Source of the DNA: Cantharellus purpuraceus
Lineage: Eukaryota > Basidiomycota > Agaricomycetes > Cantharellales > Hydnaceae
DNA: 64,000 nt
Direction: 5' to 3'
Assembly: GCA_025174535.1 (NCBI GenBank)
Contig: JALBUN010000009.1
Span: 1,116,001-1,180,000, forward strand
Shown: one piece after another, positions 62,748 through 64,000 of the stretch
Layout: each line of letters begins with the position of its first letter
Position numbering within the stretch: the stretch's first letter is position 1
Notes under the pieces: model-generated
The model's database searches: none
What the model was told of the DNA's origin: nothing
The model's input: the letters and a program-made list of their open reading frames with translations, nothing else
Translations under genes and position numbers: made by a program

Positions 62748-62837
62748 GGACGCTCTGGGAATCGAACCCAGGACCGTTCGCAAACAGATGCAGACTGCAA
62801 ATGCTAAGCGAACGTTATACCCCTAAACCAAGCGCCC
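62748..62837 (-). tRNA. tRNA-Ala (AGC) with a 19-nt intron
   Basis: A full cloverleaf can be drawn. The acceptor stem is GGGCGCT/AGCGTCC with a G3:U70 pair, the identity mark of alanine tRNA. The D arm fits the A box TGGTTTAGGGG. The anticodon stem is TTCGC/GCGAA with loop TTAGCAT (anticodon AGC), the variable loop has 5 nt, and the T arm CTGGG-TTCGATT-CCCAG contains the B box. A 19-nt intron (62783-62801) sits one base 3' of the anticodon, the canonical place, and holds the inverted repeat TGCAG.CTGCA. Confidence 0.93.
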
Positions 62838-63336
62838 TCGAGGTGAAGGGCCAATAGATATGATTATAAACTATGAATTGATGCAAGCTTGCGACATTTG
62901 TTTGTTGTGACCAGATGCTCATATACCTTAGTAGGACACGAGTACCCTATAATTGGGCTCGTCTTCTACTATAACATTGCCATACACATCGTGGTAGTTT
63001 ACTTCTTACGTGATCAAGCCATCCAAACCTACGAGACCAAGCAAAATCTGCCTATAAGCAATATATTCGTTGGCAACCTATTACTACCTCTAAACTGTAA
63101 CTTAAAAGGGGCATTGTTGATTTTAGGCACGCTCTTCAGCTAGCAGATCCCTACGTTACTCATCAGAATCAATGGCCTTCATACGACCACACGTTCACAA
63201 ATTTAGAATACACTCGATTTACAATATTTCAAAAATTCTGACAACTATGGATGGTATATGTATATTCCATTATTCTCATAGGAATGTTCAAGAAGCAGCA
63301 CCATGCTCAGCGGTCCCAGCCAACATGTCAAGCGCC
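62838..63336. other. Intergenic
   Basis: About 500 bp of AT-rich sequence between the tRNA and the CsbD-like gene. Nothing was recognised. Confidence 0.45.
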
Positions 63337-64000
63337 TCATATCCCAGCCTCCTGCCTAATGTCATCGTTGCGAGGGGCAGGCTGAGAGGGATCTGTAGCA
63401 AAGCCATTGTCTCTCGGTACATTGCTAACGTTTCCTCCGTATGGATTAGGGTAGTTGTCGGTGCTGCCTGTCGCGTCCTCGCTGGGAACTGTACGAGTGG
63501 ATGGGCTGGTGGTGGTTCCAGGCACTGAGGAAGTGTCCTGTTTGTCTTCCGTTGCGAAGGGATCGAATTCCTGTGAAGATGGATCATAAAAAAGGTAGGA
63601 TGGGGAATATACATTGCCGTACTTTTTCTGCTTGCTCACCCCTCCTAAGATCTCCGGTCTTCCTATCGTGACCTTTCTGAAAAACCGTACACATTAAGGA
63701 ATGACACCTTATGCAAGGAAGAGGATACTGACCTGCACAAGCTCAGGATTCCTGGTGATCTTGCCTACCACCTGTTCTTTAACGCCTGTAATTTTGTCTC
63801 CGAGTGTCTATGCATGAAAGAGAAAATAAACAAAAGATGAAGCAAATGATTGAATAGCATTTAACGTACTGCTCTATTCTTGTTCGCATACTCTGGTCCA
63901 TATCCTACCGACCCGGCATGTTTCTGCTCAGGAAAACCCTGCTGGCTCGCCTGTTCCGGAGTTATCTCGTCTCCAAATTCCCCAGAAAGGCCCCCTCCAC
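63337..64000 (-). CDS. CsbD-like stress protein, 5' part beyond the window
   Basis: The gene runs in from the right edge. Visible exons give EFGDEITPEQASQQGFPEQK and GYGPEYANKNRA. The CsbD-like helical segment is TLGDKITGVKEQVVGKITRN-PELVQ, joined to KGHDRKTGDLRRGEQAEK. After an intron (63622-63571) comes the last exon EFDPFATEDKQDTSSVPGTT, ending at 63337. Fungal proteins of this type are small, hydrophilic and often stress- or development-induced; the role of the CsbD fold is unclear. All three internal joins keep the frame. The start codon is not in the window. Confidence 0.72.

Overview
The window is nuclear DNA from a filamentous basidiomycete, most likely an agaricomycete. Genes are cut by many short GT-AG introns of about 45 to 120 nt. 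The gene set includes a DUF6535 protein, a FunK1-like kinase scrap and fungal BTB/POZ genes, together with eukaryotic housekeeping genes. I saw no operons, CRISPR arrays or other bacterial features. Gene models below were spliced by hand by matching reading frames across introns; spans run from start codon to stop codon.

Layout. Positions 1-3816 show no gene. Positions 3817-12810 hold GLE1 (minus) divergent from ribosomal protein eL24, a broken cupin gene, a large DUF6535 membrane protein, and the very tight divergent pair SEC61 beta / VAMP7-like SNARE (87 bp between start codons). Positions 13240-16845 are a large inverted duplication carrying two BTB/POZ genes around a small membrane-protein gene. 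Positions 17363-23674 hold a complete ABCC/MRP-type ABC transporter (minus). After a degraded stretch come profilin (26371-26967), an annexin with an exon-encoded PYGG-type tail (28173-30345), a sucrase/ferredoxin-like protein with one in-frame stop, a coiled-coil protein, UBR7, ATG12 and an HNH-nuclease-like gene with a frameshift. A small zinc-finger-like gene follows, then about 6.6 kb of gene-poor sequence (39504-46160).

The right part holds a roughly 1,350-residue coiled-coil protein (46161-50436, minus), the urea/proton symporter DUR3 with a palindromic double GATA site 71 bp upstream, and a probable solo LTR. Next are an 883-residue low-complexity protein built around repeated GTLLTRIS motifs, a second disordered/coiled-coil protein, proteasome subunit beta-3 (minus), an intron-containing tRNA-Ala(AGC), and the 3' part of a CsbD-like stress protein that runs off the right edge.

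The genes do not form one pathway. They mix secretion and trafficking (SEC61B, VAMP7, profilin, annexin), RNA export and translation (GLE1, eL24, tRNA-Ala), protein turnover and autophagy (UBR7, PSMB3, ATG12), transport (ABCC, DUR3), and lineage-specific genes of unknown role. The most unusual points are the TLLTRIS-repeat protein, the C-terminal module it shares with the 31729-33113 protein, and the inverted BTB duplication whose copies differ by a 60-nt intron-like insert. Also notable are the paired splice acceptors that decide whether ATG12 keeps its C-terminal glycine, and several micro-exons.
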